Positions 5,165 to 10,992 of a DNA stretch of 10,992 bases are shown here, piece after piece. Source of the DNA: Bacteroidota bacterium (GTDB taxonomy: Bacteria; Bacteroidota; Bacteroidia; Flavobacteriales; Weeksellaceae); the NCBI GenBank assembly GCA_023411265.1, contig JAEYOX010000086.1:1-10992 (forward strand), given 5' to 3'. The notes beneath the pieces are model-generated. The model had not been told where the DNA came from. It saw nothing but the letters and a program-made list of their open reading frames with translations, and searched no databases. Position numbers and translations under genes: made by a program. Each line of letters starts with the position of its first letter. The first letter of the stretch is position 1.

Positions 5165-7909
5165 ATGATGGATTTGTTCTATTTGATACCCGTTTTTGGG
5201 GTTATTGCTTTGCTGTATACTTTTATACAAAGCAACTGGGTGAAAAAACAGGATGCCGGAAATGAGAAAATGCGTACCATTAGCGGACATATCGCCGACG
5301 GAGCCATGGCATTTCTGAAAGCAGAGTACAAAGTGCTCATGTATTTTGTAGTTATTGTGGCAATTTTGCTCGCACTGCTCGGCTTTTCAAGCGAAAATTC
5401 TCACTGGACCATCGGCCTGTCCTTTGTTGTAGGAGCTATTTTTAGTGCAGCCGCAGGATATATCGGAATGAAAATCGCCACCCAATCAAACGTTAGGACT
5501 GCAGAAGCAGCCAGAACCAGCCTTGCAAAAGCACTTAAAGTTTCTTTTACCGGCGGATCGGTAATGGGAATGGGTGTTGCCGGACTTGCCGTGTTGGGTT
5601 TGGGAGCTTTGTTCATTATTATTAAACAAATTTTTGCTCCGGGAGCCGGAGTGGATACCATCGAAATGGAACGTACCATCGAAATTCTCACAGGATTTTC
5701 TTTAGGTGCAGAATCTATTGCACTTTTTGCCAGAGTAGGTGGCGGTATTTATACCAAAGCAGCCGATGTGGGAGCTGATCTCGTCGGAAAAGTGGAAGCA
5801 GGAATTCCGGAAGATGATCCCCGTAACCCGGCTACGATCGCTGATAATGTTGGGGATAATGTTGGAGATGTTGCCGGAATGGGAGCTGATTTATTCGGAT
5901 CTTATGTGGCAACCGTACTTGCGACAATGGTGCTGGGAAGAGAAACATTTTCTCAGGATGCCTTCGGAGGTTTTGCACCTATACTTTTGCCGATGATGAT
6001 TGCCGGAATCGGAATTTTATTTTCTATTGTGGGAGCATTTTTCGTCAAAATTGGTGAAACAGCCGAACTCAATACTGCACCTGTGCAGAACGCTTTGAAT
6101 ATGGGTAACTGGGGAAGTATCGTACTTACAGCAATTGGTTCGTACTTTCTGGTAAATTATCTATTGCCGGAAACCATGACTCTAAGAGGTTACGAATTCA
6201 CTAAAATGGGAGTGTTCGGAGCCATAATAGTTGGCCTGGTGGTAGGAACCTTAATGAGTATCATTACGGAATATTATACAGCGATGGGCAAAAGGCCTGT
6301 GAATAGCATTGTACGTCAGTCTTCAACAGGACATGCAACCAATATTATCGGCGGACTTTCTGTGGGAATGGAATCCACGCTTTTACCCATATTGGTTTTA
6401 GCCGGCGGTATTTATGGCTCTTATCTTTGCGCAGGTTTGTACGGTGTAGCTATCGCCGCAGCCGGAATGATGGCAACTACTGCAATGCAACTTGCGATTG
6501 ACGCTTTCGGGCCCATTGCAGATAACGCAGGAGGAATTGCAGAAATGAGTGAACTCCCAAAAGAAGTTCGAGAAAAAACAGATATTCTCGACGCTGTTGG
6601 AAACACCACGGCTGCCACCGGGAAGGGATTTGCCATTGCTTCTGCAGCATTAACTGCTTTAGCTTTATTTGCAGCTTTCGTAGGAATTGCAGGAATCGAT
6701 GGAATTGATATTTACAGAGCAGATGTCTTGGCCGGGTTATTTGTAGGGGCGATGATTCCGTTTATCTTTTCTTCTTTAGCCATAAAAGCGGTGGGGGAAG
6801 CTGCAATGGCGATGGTGGAAGAAGTTCGTCGGCAGTTTCGAGAAATTCCCGGAATTCTGGAAGGAAAAGCAGAACCGGAATACGAAAAATGTGTAGCGAT
6901 TTCTACCGATGCTTCCATCAGAAAAATGATGCTTCCGGGAGCCATAGCCTTAGTATCTCCCATTTTAATTGGATTTATTTTCGGCCCTGAAGTTCTGGGT
7001 GGATTTTTAGCTGGTGCAACGGTTTCCGGTGTATTGATGGGAATGTTTCAGAATAATGCTGGAGGCGCCTGGGATAATGCAAAAAAATCATTTGAGAAAG
7101 GGGTAGATATCAACGGAACTGTGTATTACAAAGGTTCCGATCCACACAAAGCTTCGGTTACCGGCGATACCGTAGGGGATCCGTTTAAAGATACGTCGGG
7201 ACCATCAATGAATATTTTGATTAAACTAATGTCGATCGTATCTCTGGTTATTGCGCCTACCTTAGCAGTAATGCACGCCGATAGTATTCTGCAAAACAGA
7301 AGTGATAAATTGGAAGCATTACAATTAATGTCGAATAGTCATTCAACTCATGGAGCTCATAACGTCATTTTACCTGCACCCGTATTGGATCTGGAAACAC
7401 CTTCCGGATCAATTAACGAATTTGGAGATTATGTTTTTTCCACAGGAAACCAAACTACGATACAACTTCCGAATGGTGAAGTAATGACAGTAGGTGAAAG
7501 AAGTCAGGTTGCATTTCTGACCCGCGAACTGAATACAGGAAATCCGGATCTTATAACGGGCGAAAGATGGTTTCTTATCGAAAATATCTTTTTCAATCCT
7601 GAAAGCAGCGACCTAAAGCCGGAATCTGAAGCTGCCGTTCAGCAACTCTTTCAGATTTTGAATGCCTATCCCACAGTGACGATTAAGATCGGAGGTTATA
7701 CTGATAATACCGGGAATGAAAGCACGAATATGAAACTTTCCAAACTTCGGGCAGACACGCTAAAACTCAGATTGATGGAAATGGGGATCCCTGCTGACAG
7801 AATGGAAACAGAAGGTTACGGATCTGCAAACCCGCTGTGCGAAGCTAATGATACTGATGAATGTAAGGCGATGAACAGAAGAATTAGTGTGAGAATACTT
7901 TCTCTGTAA
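5165..7909 (+). CDS. hppA: Membrane ion-pumping pyrophosphatase with C-terminal OmpA-like domain
   Basis: A 914-residue protein that couples PPi hydrolysis to cation export across the inner membrane. Residues 1 to about 705 are a complete M-PPase core (16 TM helices in the family). Active-site motifs are present: DVGADLVGKVE (201-211), EDDPRNP (216-222), DNVGDNVGD (227-235), the C-terminal HKASVTGDTVGDPFKDTSG segment (661-679) and D637-N-A-K. A483 and G486 in GNTTAATGKG replace the Lys/Thr of K+-independent enzymes, so K+ activation is expected. The usual gate Glu of DLFESY is Gly245, while E183 appears in GAESIALF. This pattern suggests the Flavobacterium-type H+ pump rather than a Na+ pump. 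After a linker, residues about 801-914 are an OmpA-like peptidoglycan-binding domain (GGYTDNTG 843-850, NRRISVR 904-910). M-PPase termini face the periplasm, so the topology fits. An alternative start is ATG at 5168. Confidence 0.96.
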   Translation: MMDLFYLIPVFGVIALLYTFIQSNWVKKQDAGNEKMRTISGHIADGAMAFLKAEYKVLMYFVVIVAILLALLGFSSENSHWTIGLSFVVGAIFSAAAGYIGMKIATQSNVRTAEAARTSLAKALKVSFTGGSVMGMGVAGLAVLGLGALFIIIKQIFAPGAGVDTIEMERTIEILTGFSLGAESIALFARVGGGIYTKAADVGADLVGKVEAGIPEDDPRNPATIADNVGDNVGDVAGMGADLFGSYVATVLATMVLGRETFSQDAFGGFAPILLPMMIAGIGILFSIVGAFFVKIGETAELNTAPVQNALNMGNWGSIVLTAIGSYFLVNYLLPETMTLRGYEFTKMGVFGAIIVGLVVGTLMSIITEYYTAMGKRPVNSIVRQSSTGHATNIIGGLSVGMESTLLPILVLAGGIYGSYLCAGLYGVAIAAAGMMATTAMQLAIDAFGPIADNAGGIAEMSELPKEVREKTDILDAVGNTTAATGKGFAIASAALTALALFAAFVGIAGIDGIDIYRADVLAGLFVGAMIPFIFSSLAIKAVGEAAMAMVEEVRRQFREIPGILEGKAEPEYEKCVAISTDASIRKMMLPGAIALVSPILIGFIFGPEVLGGFLAGATVSGVLMGMFQNNAGGAWDNAKKSFEKGVDINGTVYYKGSDPHKASVTGDTVGDPFKDTSGPSMNILIKLMSIVSLVIAPTLAVMHADSILQNRSDKLEALQLMSNSHSTHGAHNVILPAPVLDLETPSGSINEFGDYVFSTGNQTTIQLPNGEVMTVGERSQVAFLTRELNTGNPDLITGERWFLIENIFFNPESSDLKPESEAAVQQLFQILNAYPTVTIKIGGYTDNTGNESTNMKLSKLRADTLKLRLMEMGIPADRMETEGYGSANPLCEANDTDECKAMNRRISVRILSL

Positions 7910-7937
7910 ATCGGATTTATAAAATTGTTATTTAATC

Positions 7938-7966
7938 ATGCGCTGCCTTTGGTGGCGCATTTTTTT
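7938..7966 (+). terminator. Rho-independent terminator after hppA
   Basis: ATGCGCTGCC (7938-7947) pairs with GGTGGCGCAT (7951-7960), a 10-bp stem with two wobble pairs and a TTT loop, directly followed by a T run to 7966. It lies 28 bp after the hppA stop. Confidence 0.92.
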
Positions 7967-8006
7967 GAGCATTCTTCTTAAAATTTGAAAAGAATAGCGT
8001 GGAATT

Positions 8007-8037
8007 AAAAAAACCGCCCAGTACACTGAACGGTTTT
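8007..8037 (-). terminator. Rho-independent terminator after fabI
   Basis: On the minus strand AAAACCG (8037-8031) pairs with CGGTTTT (8016-8010). An inner CAGT/ACTG stem is separated from it by a 2x2 internal loop, and a T run follows (A's 8007-8013 on the plus strand). It begins 16 bp past the fabI stop. Together with the hppA terminator, it insulates the two convergent genes. Confidence 0.85.
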
Positions 8038-8053
8038 GGTTGATTTGTTAAAA

Positions 8054-8872
8054 TTATTTCGACATTTCTTCATATTTTTCCATTACTTTCTGGGAAACGC
8101 CGGTGCTGCTGAATCCACCGTCGTGGAAAAGGTTTTGCATGGTAACTTTCCTGGTCAAGTCGCTGAACATCGTTACGCAATAATCAGCGCATTCATCTGC
8201 GGTCGCATTTCCAAGTGGCGACATATCGTCTGCATAACCGAAAAATCCGCCGAATCCTTTCACACCGCTGCCTGCAGTAGTGCTCGTAGGAGATTGAGAA
8301 ATGGTATTGACTCGCACTTTTGCCTTTTCACCCCAATAATATCCGAAGGTTCTTGCAATGCTTTCCAGATAAGATTTATTGTCTGACATATCATTATAAT
8401 CCGGGAACGTGCGCTGGGCAGCAATATAAGTGAGTGCCAAAATGGAACCCCATTCATTCATGCATTCTTTTTCCCAAGCAACACGCATCACTTTATGAAA
8501 TGAAACAGCTGAAATATCCCAGCCTGTTTTCAGCCAATCATAATTCATTTCGGTATAGTGTTTTCCTTTTCGTACGTTCACAGACATACCGATAGAATGC
8601 AGAATGAAATCCAGCTTTCCGAATTTAGCTATAGCAGCATCAAAAAGTTTTTCCAGATCCTCCATAGAAGTGGCGTCTGCACCGATAACTTCAGAACCTG
8701 TTTTATCTGCAAGTTCGTTCAGTTCCCCCATTCTCATCGCTATAGGAGCGTTGGATAGGATGAATTCTGCGCCCTCTTCATGGCATTTTTCTGCTACTTT
8801 CCACGCAATAGACTGACTGTTCAGTGCTCCGAAAATAATCCCTTTTTTACCTTTAAGTAATCCGTAAGACAT
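8054..8872 (-). CDS. fabI: Enoyl-[acyl-carrier-protein] reductase (NADH), FabI type
   Basis: A 272-residue short-chain dehydrogenase fold enzyme that reduces trans-2-enoyl-ACP in the last step of each fatty-acid elongation cycle; it is the target class of triclosan and isoniazid-like inhibitors. The nucleotide-binding loop is GALNSQSIAW (15-24), typical of FabI, which lacks the classical GxxxGxG. LHSIGM (91-96) matches the conserved HSIGF region. The catalytic pair is Y159-x6-K166 (YNDMSDNK), with the second conserved Tyr at Y149 in LTYIAAQR. Residues 189-203 (NTISQSPTSTTAGSG) form the substrate-binding loop region. The length is slightly over the E. coli enzyme (262). It has its own promoter and terminator, so it is probably monocistronic. 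FabI is normally essential when no FabK, FabL or FabV is present. Confidence 0.97.
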   Translation of the reverse strand: MSYGLLKGKKGIIFGALNSQSIAWKVAEKCHEEGAEFILSNAPIAMRMGELNELADKTGSEVIGADATSMEDLEKLFDAAIAKFGKLDFILHSIGMSVNVRKGKHYTEMNYDWLKTGWDISAVSFHKVMRVAWEKECMNEWGSILALTYIAAQRTFPDYNDMSDNKSYLESIARTFGYYWGEKAKVRVNTISQSPTSTTAGSGVKGFGGFFGYADDMSPLGNATADECADYCVTMFSDLTRKVTMQNLFHDGGFSSTGVSQKVMEKYEEMSK

Positions 8873-8890
8873 AATAATTTATTTAAGTAA

Positions 8891-8919
8891 CAAATGTAAG
8901 GAAAATCCGTGTCTCACAA
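8891..8919 (-). promoter_or_regulatory. Promoter of fabI (Bacteroidota -33/-7)
   Basis: On the minus strand, TTG (8919-8917), an 18-bp spacer and TACATTTG (8898-8891) fit the TTG/TAnnTTTG consensus exactly. The -7 box ends 18 bp before the ATG, giving a predicted leader of about 10-12 nt without a Shine-Dalgarno sequence. The -33 triplet sits just beyond the T tail of the upstream gene's terminator. Confidence 0.65.
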
Positions 8920-8921
8920 CC

Positions 8922-8954
8922 AAAAAAGAAGACCGAAGTTCAAAACTTACGGCC
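8922..8954 (-). terminator. Terminator after the LEA-like gene
   Basis: On the minus strand GGCCG (8954-8950), a bulged T and AAGTT pair with AACTT and CGGTC (ending 8931), with a TTG loop. An interrupted T tract, TTCTTTTTT, follows (8930-8922). It starts 27 bp after the stop of the 99-residue gene and directly precedes the fabI promoter, separating the two genes. Confidence 0.7.
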
Positions 8955-8980
8955 TTCCTTCCATGAATAAATTATTATTT

Positions 8981-9280
8981 TTAATTGGTAGCTTTGTTGA
9001 TCTCGTTATCAACATCGCTCGCTGCATCTTTTGTAGAATCCCATGCATCATCTGCCCAATCTTTCGTTTTTTCCCAAGCATCGGACACGGCATCTTTTGT
9101 ATCCTCCCAAGCATCAGCAACATTGTCTTTTGCTCTTTCATACCAACCTTCTTGGGTAGGCTCCTGATTCTTTGCTTTCTGCTCGCGGATGTAATCTTTT
9201 GCACGGTCTGCATATTCGTCCACTTTCCATTTTACTTTGTTTACCGCTCCTTCTGCACGGTTGTAATCGCGATTGTCCAT
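8981..9280 (-). CDS. Small acidic LEA-like protein with 11-residue repeats
   Basis: A 99-residue, very hydrophilic, Asp/Lys/Ala-rich protein with no signal peptide or Cys. The C-terminal 44 residues are four back-to-back 11-residue units (56-66, 67-77, 78-88, 89-99). The first three follow D-A-W-x-x-T-K-D-x-x-x closely, and the fourth is degenerate (DVDNEINKATN). An 11-residue period with regularly spaced Ala, Thr, Lys and Asp is the hallmark of group 3 LEA-type and related amphipathic helices, which fold on drying or at membranes. The N-terminal half (10-53) is also helical and charged and includes WYERAKD. The inferred role is a stress protectant or a membrane-surface-binding protein; no enzyme function is suggested. 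The gene stands alone with a terminator on its 3' side and no TAnnTTTG box upstream, so an alternative sigma factor is possible. Confidence 0.85.
   Translation of the reverse strand: MDNRDYNRAEGAVNKVKWKVDEYADRAKDYIREQKAKNQEPTQEGWYERAKDNVADAWEDTKDAVSDAWEKTKDWADDAWDSTKDAASDVDNEINKATN
8984..9115 (-). repeat. Four in-frame 33-bp units coding the 11-residue repeats
   Basis: Codons 56-99 of the LEA-like gene divide exactly into four 33-bp units that end at the stop codon. The first three encode DAW-x-x-TKD with the GCATCTTTTGT / CCCAAGCATC pattern recurring on the plus strand. The fourth unit has diverged. The units suggest expansion by internal duplication. Confidence 0.8.
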
Positions 9281-9520
9281 AATTCTTATTTTAAGTTAAT
9301 ATTTGTGATTTGGTTACTAGTTTAAAAACAATTTTTATTCCGCACCTTTGTTAAGGTTTGTTAAATACAGGTATATATGGGAATCATATAAATATGTGGA
9401 GAATTAAGGGAAAATTTTTAAATAGGGAAAAAAGCTAGCTACAGGAATGGTGACCATCTTGTGGATTGTTTTCAGAAAAAAGCTAGTTGAAATGATTCTT
9501 TTCTTTAATCAATTATTTTT
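9281..9520. other. 240-bp intergenic region between the LEA-like gene and ribF
   Basis: AT-rich, with no coding frame I would support. It must hold the promoter of the LEA-like gene and the 3' end of the ribF transcript. I found no TTG/TAnnTTTG pair on the minus strand. It contains a 12-bp direct repeat, GAAAAAAGCTAG (9427-9438 and 9475-9486), and a short palindrome, ATGGTGACCAT (9447-9457), between the copies. On the minus strand CTAGCT (9486-9481) can pair with AGCTAG (9440-9435), followed by a T run, which could be a weak ribF terminator with a long loop. Confidence 0.5.
9427..9486. repeat. Direct repeat GAAAAAAGCTAG, two copies 48 bp apart
   Basis: Identical 12-mers at 9427-9438 and 9475-9486, each containing the self-complementary AGCTAG core, so the copies can also pair as a stem on the ribF transcript. 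They flank the palindrome ATGGTGACCAT. The function is unknown. Confidence 0.55.
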
Positions 9521-10441
9521 TTAAAATTGAAAATTCTGAGTGAGTCTTTTATCCTCGTCCAGCCTTTTGACCAGTTTTTCTATGCTTTCAAATTTAATTT
9601 CTTCATGAATAAAGTCGCGGAAATGAACCGTGATGTGTTGTCCATAAATATCCCTATTAAAATTTAGAATATACACTTCGGTACTTAGAGGATTTTCACC
9701 TACAGTTGGATTTGTTCCAATGCTCAACATTCCCTCATAGTGCTCATTATTTACAAATACTTCTACAATGTAAGCTCCCTTCTTAGGAAGAAGTTTCAAG
9801 TCGTTCACCTTTAAATTGGCTGTGGGATATCCAATGGTTCTGCCAATTTTTTTTCCGTCTATCACTATTCCTGATACCGGATAGTGATAGCCTAGCATTT
9901 CATTAGCTTCCAGAATTTTGCCCTGTTCTAATGCTGTTCTTATTTTTGTAGATGAAATATTTTTATTGTGAATATTTACCGCTTCCATTTTTTTTACCTC
10001 AAATCCGAATGCAGGAGCCATTCTTTCAAGAAGTTCAAAATTGCCTGAACGATTTTTCCCGAAAACGTGATCATAACCCACCATGAGGTATTTCACATTG
10101 AGTTTTCCGACCAGTATTTTCTGTGCAAATTCTTCTCCAGTCAGATTTCTAAACGCTTCATCAAATTCTTTCAGGAAAAGGTGCTGAATTCCCAACTGTT
10201 CCAGAAGTGTTTTTTTTTCGTCCAGTGTATTCAGCAAATGTAGATCTTCATCAGGGTTGAAAACCAATCGTGGATGGGGCCAGAAAGTAAGTACGGCAGA
10301 TTGAAGCGATTTTTTCTCAGCAACGAGATTCAGTTCAGAAATGATGGACTGGTGCCCGAGATGCACTCCATCAAACATACCGAGGGAAAGTGCCAAAGGT
10401 TTTTTTGAAAAAAAATCGTCAAAATTTGTATGGATGATCAA
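9521..10441 (-). CDS. ribF: Bifunctional riboflavin kinase / FMN adenylyltransferase
   Basis: Phosphorylates riboflavin to FMN and adenylates FMN to FAD in the cytosol. With the start used here the protein has 306 residues, the normal RibF length. The N-terminal FAD-synthetase domain has the HxGH nucleotidyltransferase motif in GMFDGVHLGHQ (21-31), WPHP (54-57), GYDHVFGKNRSG (122-133) and ISSTKIR (162-168). The C-terminal flavokinase domain has GRTIGYPTAN (200-209), the IGTNPTVG stretch (241-248) and the conserved Glu in TEVYIL (about 255). There is no ATG or GTG in frame upstream of the first domain. I chose the TTG at 10441-10439 because the other candidate, TTG at 10462-10460, lies inside the predicted -7 box. 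The gene is divergent from atpD. Confidence 0.93.
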   Translation of the reverse strand: MIIHTNFDDFFSKKPLALSLGMFDGVHLGHQSIISELNLVAEKKSLQSAVLTFWPHPRLVFNPDEDLHLLNTLDEKKTLLEQLGIQHLFLKEFDEAFRNLTGEEFAQKILVGKLNVKYLMVGYDHVFGKNRSGNFELLERMAPAFGFEVKKMEAVNIHNKNISSTKIRTALEQGKILEANEMLGYHYPVSGIVIDGKKIGRTIGYPTANLKVNDLKLLPKKGAYIVEVFVNNEHYEGMLSIGTNPTVGENPLSTEVYILNFNRDIYGQHITVHFRDFIHEEIKFESIEKLVKRLDEDKRLTQNFQF

Positions 10442-10459
10442 GAGCGAAAAATTTGAGTG

Positions 10460-10490
10460 CAAATATGATAAAAATCTTCTTTTGAAGCAA
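10460..10490 (-). promoter_or_regulatory. Candidate ribF promoter
   Basis: On the minus strand, TTG (10490-10488), a 20-bp spacer and CATATTTG (10467-10460), one base off TAnnTTTG. Transcription would start near 10452, about 10 nt before the TTG codon at 10441. Its -33 triplet is one half of the palindrome GCAATTGC. Confidence 0.5.
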
Positions 10491-10494
10491 TTGC
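10487..10494. promoter_or_regulatory. Palindrome GCAATTGC at the centre of the divergent promoters
   Basis: A perfect 8-bp palindrome whose two halves supply the -33 TTG of ribF (minus strand) and of atpD (plus strand), directly next to each other. Confidence 0.5.
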
Positions 10495-10520
10495 AGGATC
10501 AGTAAATATCCTTATATTTG
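10491..10520 (+). promoter_or_regulatory. Promoter of atpD (Bacteroidota -33/-7)
   Basis: TTG (10491-10493), a 19-bp spacer, and TATATTTG (10513-10520), an exact TAnnTTTG match, 21 bp before the ATG. The leader after the expected start near 10527 is A-rich (AAGAAAAAATTTAGTA) without a Shine-Dalgarno sequence, as is usual in Bacteroidota. Confidence 0.72.
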
Positions 10521-10541
10521 CACACAAGAAAAAATTTAGTA

Positions 10542-10992
10542 ATGGCAAACCAAATTAAAGGAAAAATTTCTCAAATTATTGGTCCGGTAATCGACGTTGT
10601 TTTCTCAGAAGTGGAAGAACTTCCGAAGATTTACGATGCACTGGCGGTGACAAAAAATAATGGCGAAAAACTCATTCTGGAAGTAGAACAACATATTGGA
10701 GAAGACGCTGTAAGATGTATCGCAATGGATGCTACAGACGGATTACAGAGAGGACAGGAAGTAATTGCTTCCGGCCGACAAATTACCATGCCTACAGGCG
10801 AATCTGTGTATGGAAGACTTTTCAATGTCGTGGGTGATGCTATTGACGGACTTCCGGAAGTTTCTAGAGAAAGCGGTTTGCCGATTCACAGAGAAGCTCC
10901 GAAATTTGACCAGCTTTCTACTTCGGCTGAAGTACTTTTCACAGGAATTAAAGTAATCGACCTTATCGAACCGTATGCAAAAGGAGGAAAGA
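10542..10992 (+). CDS. atpD: F1Fo ATP synthase subunit beta (3' truncated by window)
   Basis: The first 150 codons of the catalytic beta subunit of ATP synthase. The start ATG gives MANQIKGKISQIIGPVIDVVF, the typical beta-barrel domain opening. The RGQEVIASGRQITMPTGESVYGRLFNVVGD region follows (about residues 69-98), including the conserved GR-x-x-NV-x-GD. The DLIEPYAKGGK segment then leads into the nucleotide-binding domain. The window ends just before the Walker A P-loop, so catalytic residues cannot be checked; the full protein should be about 500 residues. Its own strong promoter and its position away from the other F1Fo genes fit the split atpD-atpC arrangement known in many Bacteroidota, with atpC expected downstream. 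The partner gene across the promoter is ribF. Confidence 0.97.
   Translation, partial: MANQIKGKISQIIGPVIDVVFSEVEELPKIYDALAVTKNNGEKLILEVEQHIGEDAVRCIAMDATDGLQRGQEVIASGRQITMPTGESVYGRLFNVVGDAIDGLPEVSRESGLPIHREAPKFDQLSTSAEVLFTGIKVIDLIEPYAKGGK

Noticed and set aside
8036..8386. 116-codon plus-strand frame across the end of fabI
   Set aside because: It is a shadow of fabI, with Cys/His-rich low-complexity content and a start inside the fabI terminator.
8909..9325. 138-codon hydrophobic plus-strand frame over the LEA-like gene
   Set aside because: Its Phe/Ile/Cys-rich pattern is the mirror of the repetitive acidic gene on the minus strand. It begins within the fabI promoter region and has no family resemblance.
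1..10992. Defence system, prophage, insertion sequence or CRISPR array
   Set aside because: No transposase, integrase, phage, Cas or toxin-antitoxin genes and no spaced repeats were found. The genes are nearly all housekeeping types.

Overview
The window looks like ordinary chromosome from a Bacteroidota member, most likely class Flavobacteriia and a Chryseobacterium-like (Weeksellaceae) genome. The reasons are moderate-to-low GC, start regions without Shine-Dalgarno sequences, intergenic promoters fitting the Bacteroidota consensus (TTG, about 19 bp, TAnnTTTG), a separately transcribed atpD, and the style of the encoded proteins. I see no mobile elements, CRISPR arrays, tRNAs or rRNAs. Both ends cut genes: lolD at the left and atpD at the right.

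Left block (1-3809, + strand): the 3' part of lolD (lipoprotein-release ABC ATPase), then radC, then three tightly coupled genes: a FemAB/GNAT-like acyltransferase, a NodB-type polysaccharide deacetylase, and a methyltransferase with an N-terminal Cys4 zinc-ribbon-like segment. radC overlaps the acyltransferase by 4 bp (ATGA), the acyltransferase stop abuts the deacetylase ATG, and the deacetylase overlaps the methyltransferase by 4 bp. This is one translationally coupled unit. The three enzymes may modify a surface glycan or glycolipid, but their substrate cannot be read from the sequence.

Middle block (3820-7966, + strand): a likely promoter, a one-TM protein of unknown function, and ppa (soluble family I pyrophosphatase), closed by a hairpin terminator. 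Next comes hppA, a 914-residue membrane ion-pumping pyrophosphatase with an OmpA-like peptidoglycan-binding domain fused to its C-terminus. Its residues point to K+ dependence. The usual ion-gate glutamate is replaced by Gly, with a Glu in the preceding conserved helix region instead. Cytosolic and energy-conserving PPi hydrolysis therefore sit side by side.

Right block (7967-10992, mainly - strand): fabI (enoyl-ACP reductase) with its own promoter and terminator; a 99-residue acidic protein ending in four exact 11-residue LEA-like repeats; a 240-bp intergenic region; and ribF (riboflavin kinase/FAD synthetase), which lacks an ATG start. ribF is divergent from atpD (F1 beta subunit, + strand). 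The two promoters between them appear to be built back to back on one GCAATTGC palindrome.

Most of this is housekeeping: lipoprotein sorting, pyrophosphate metabolism, fatty acid and flavin synthesis, and ATP synthase. The most unusual items are the peptidoglycan-anchored ion-pumping pyrophosphatase, the three-enzyme cassette of unknown substrate, the LEA-like protein and the symmetric divergent promoter.
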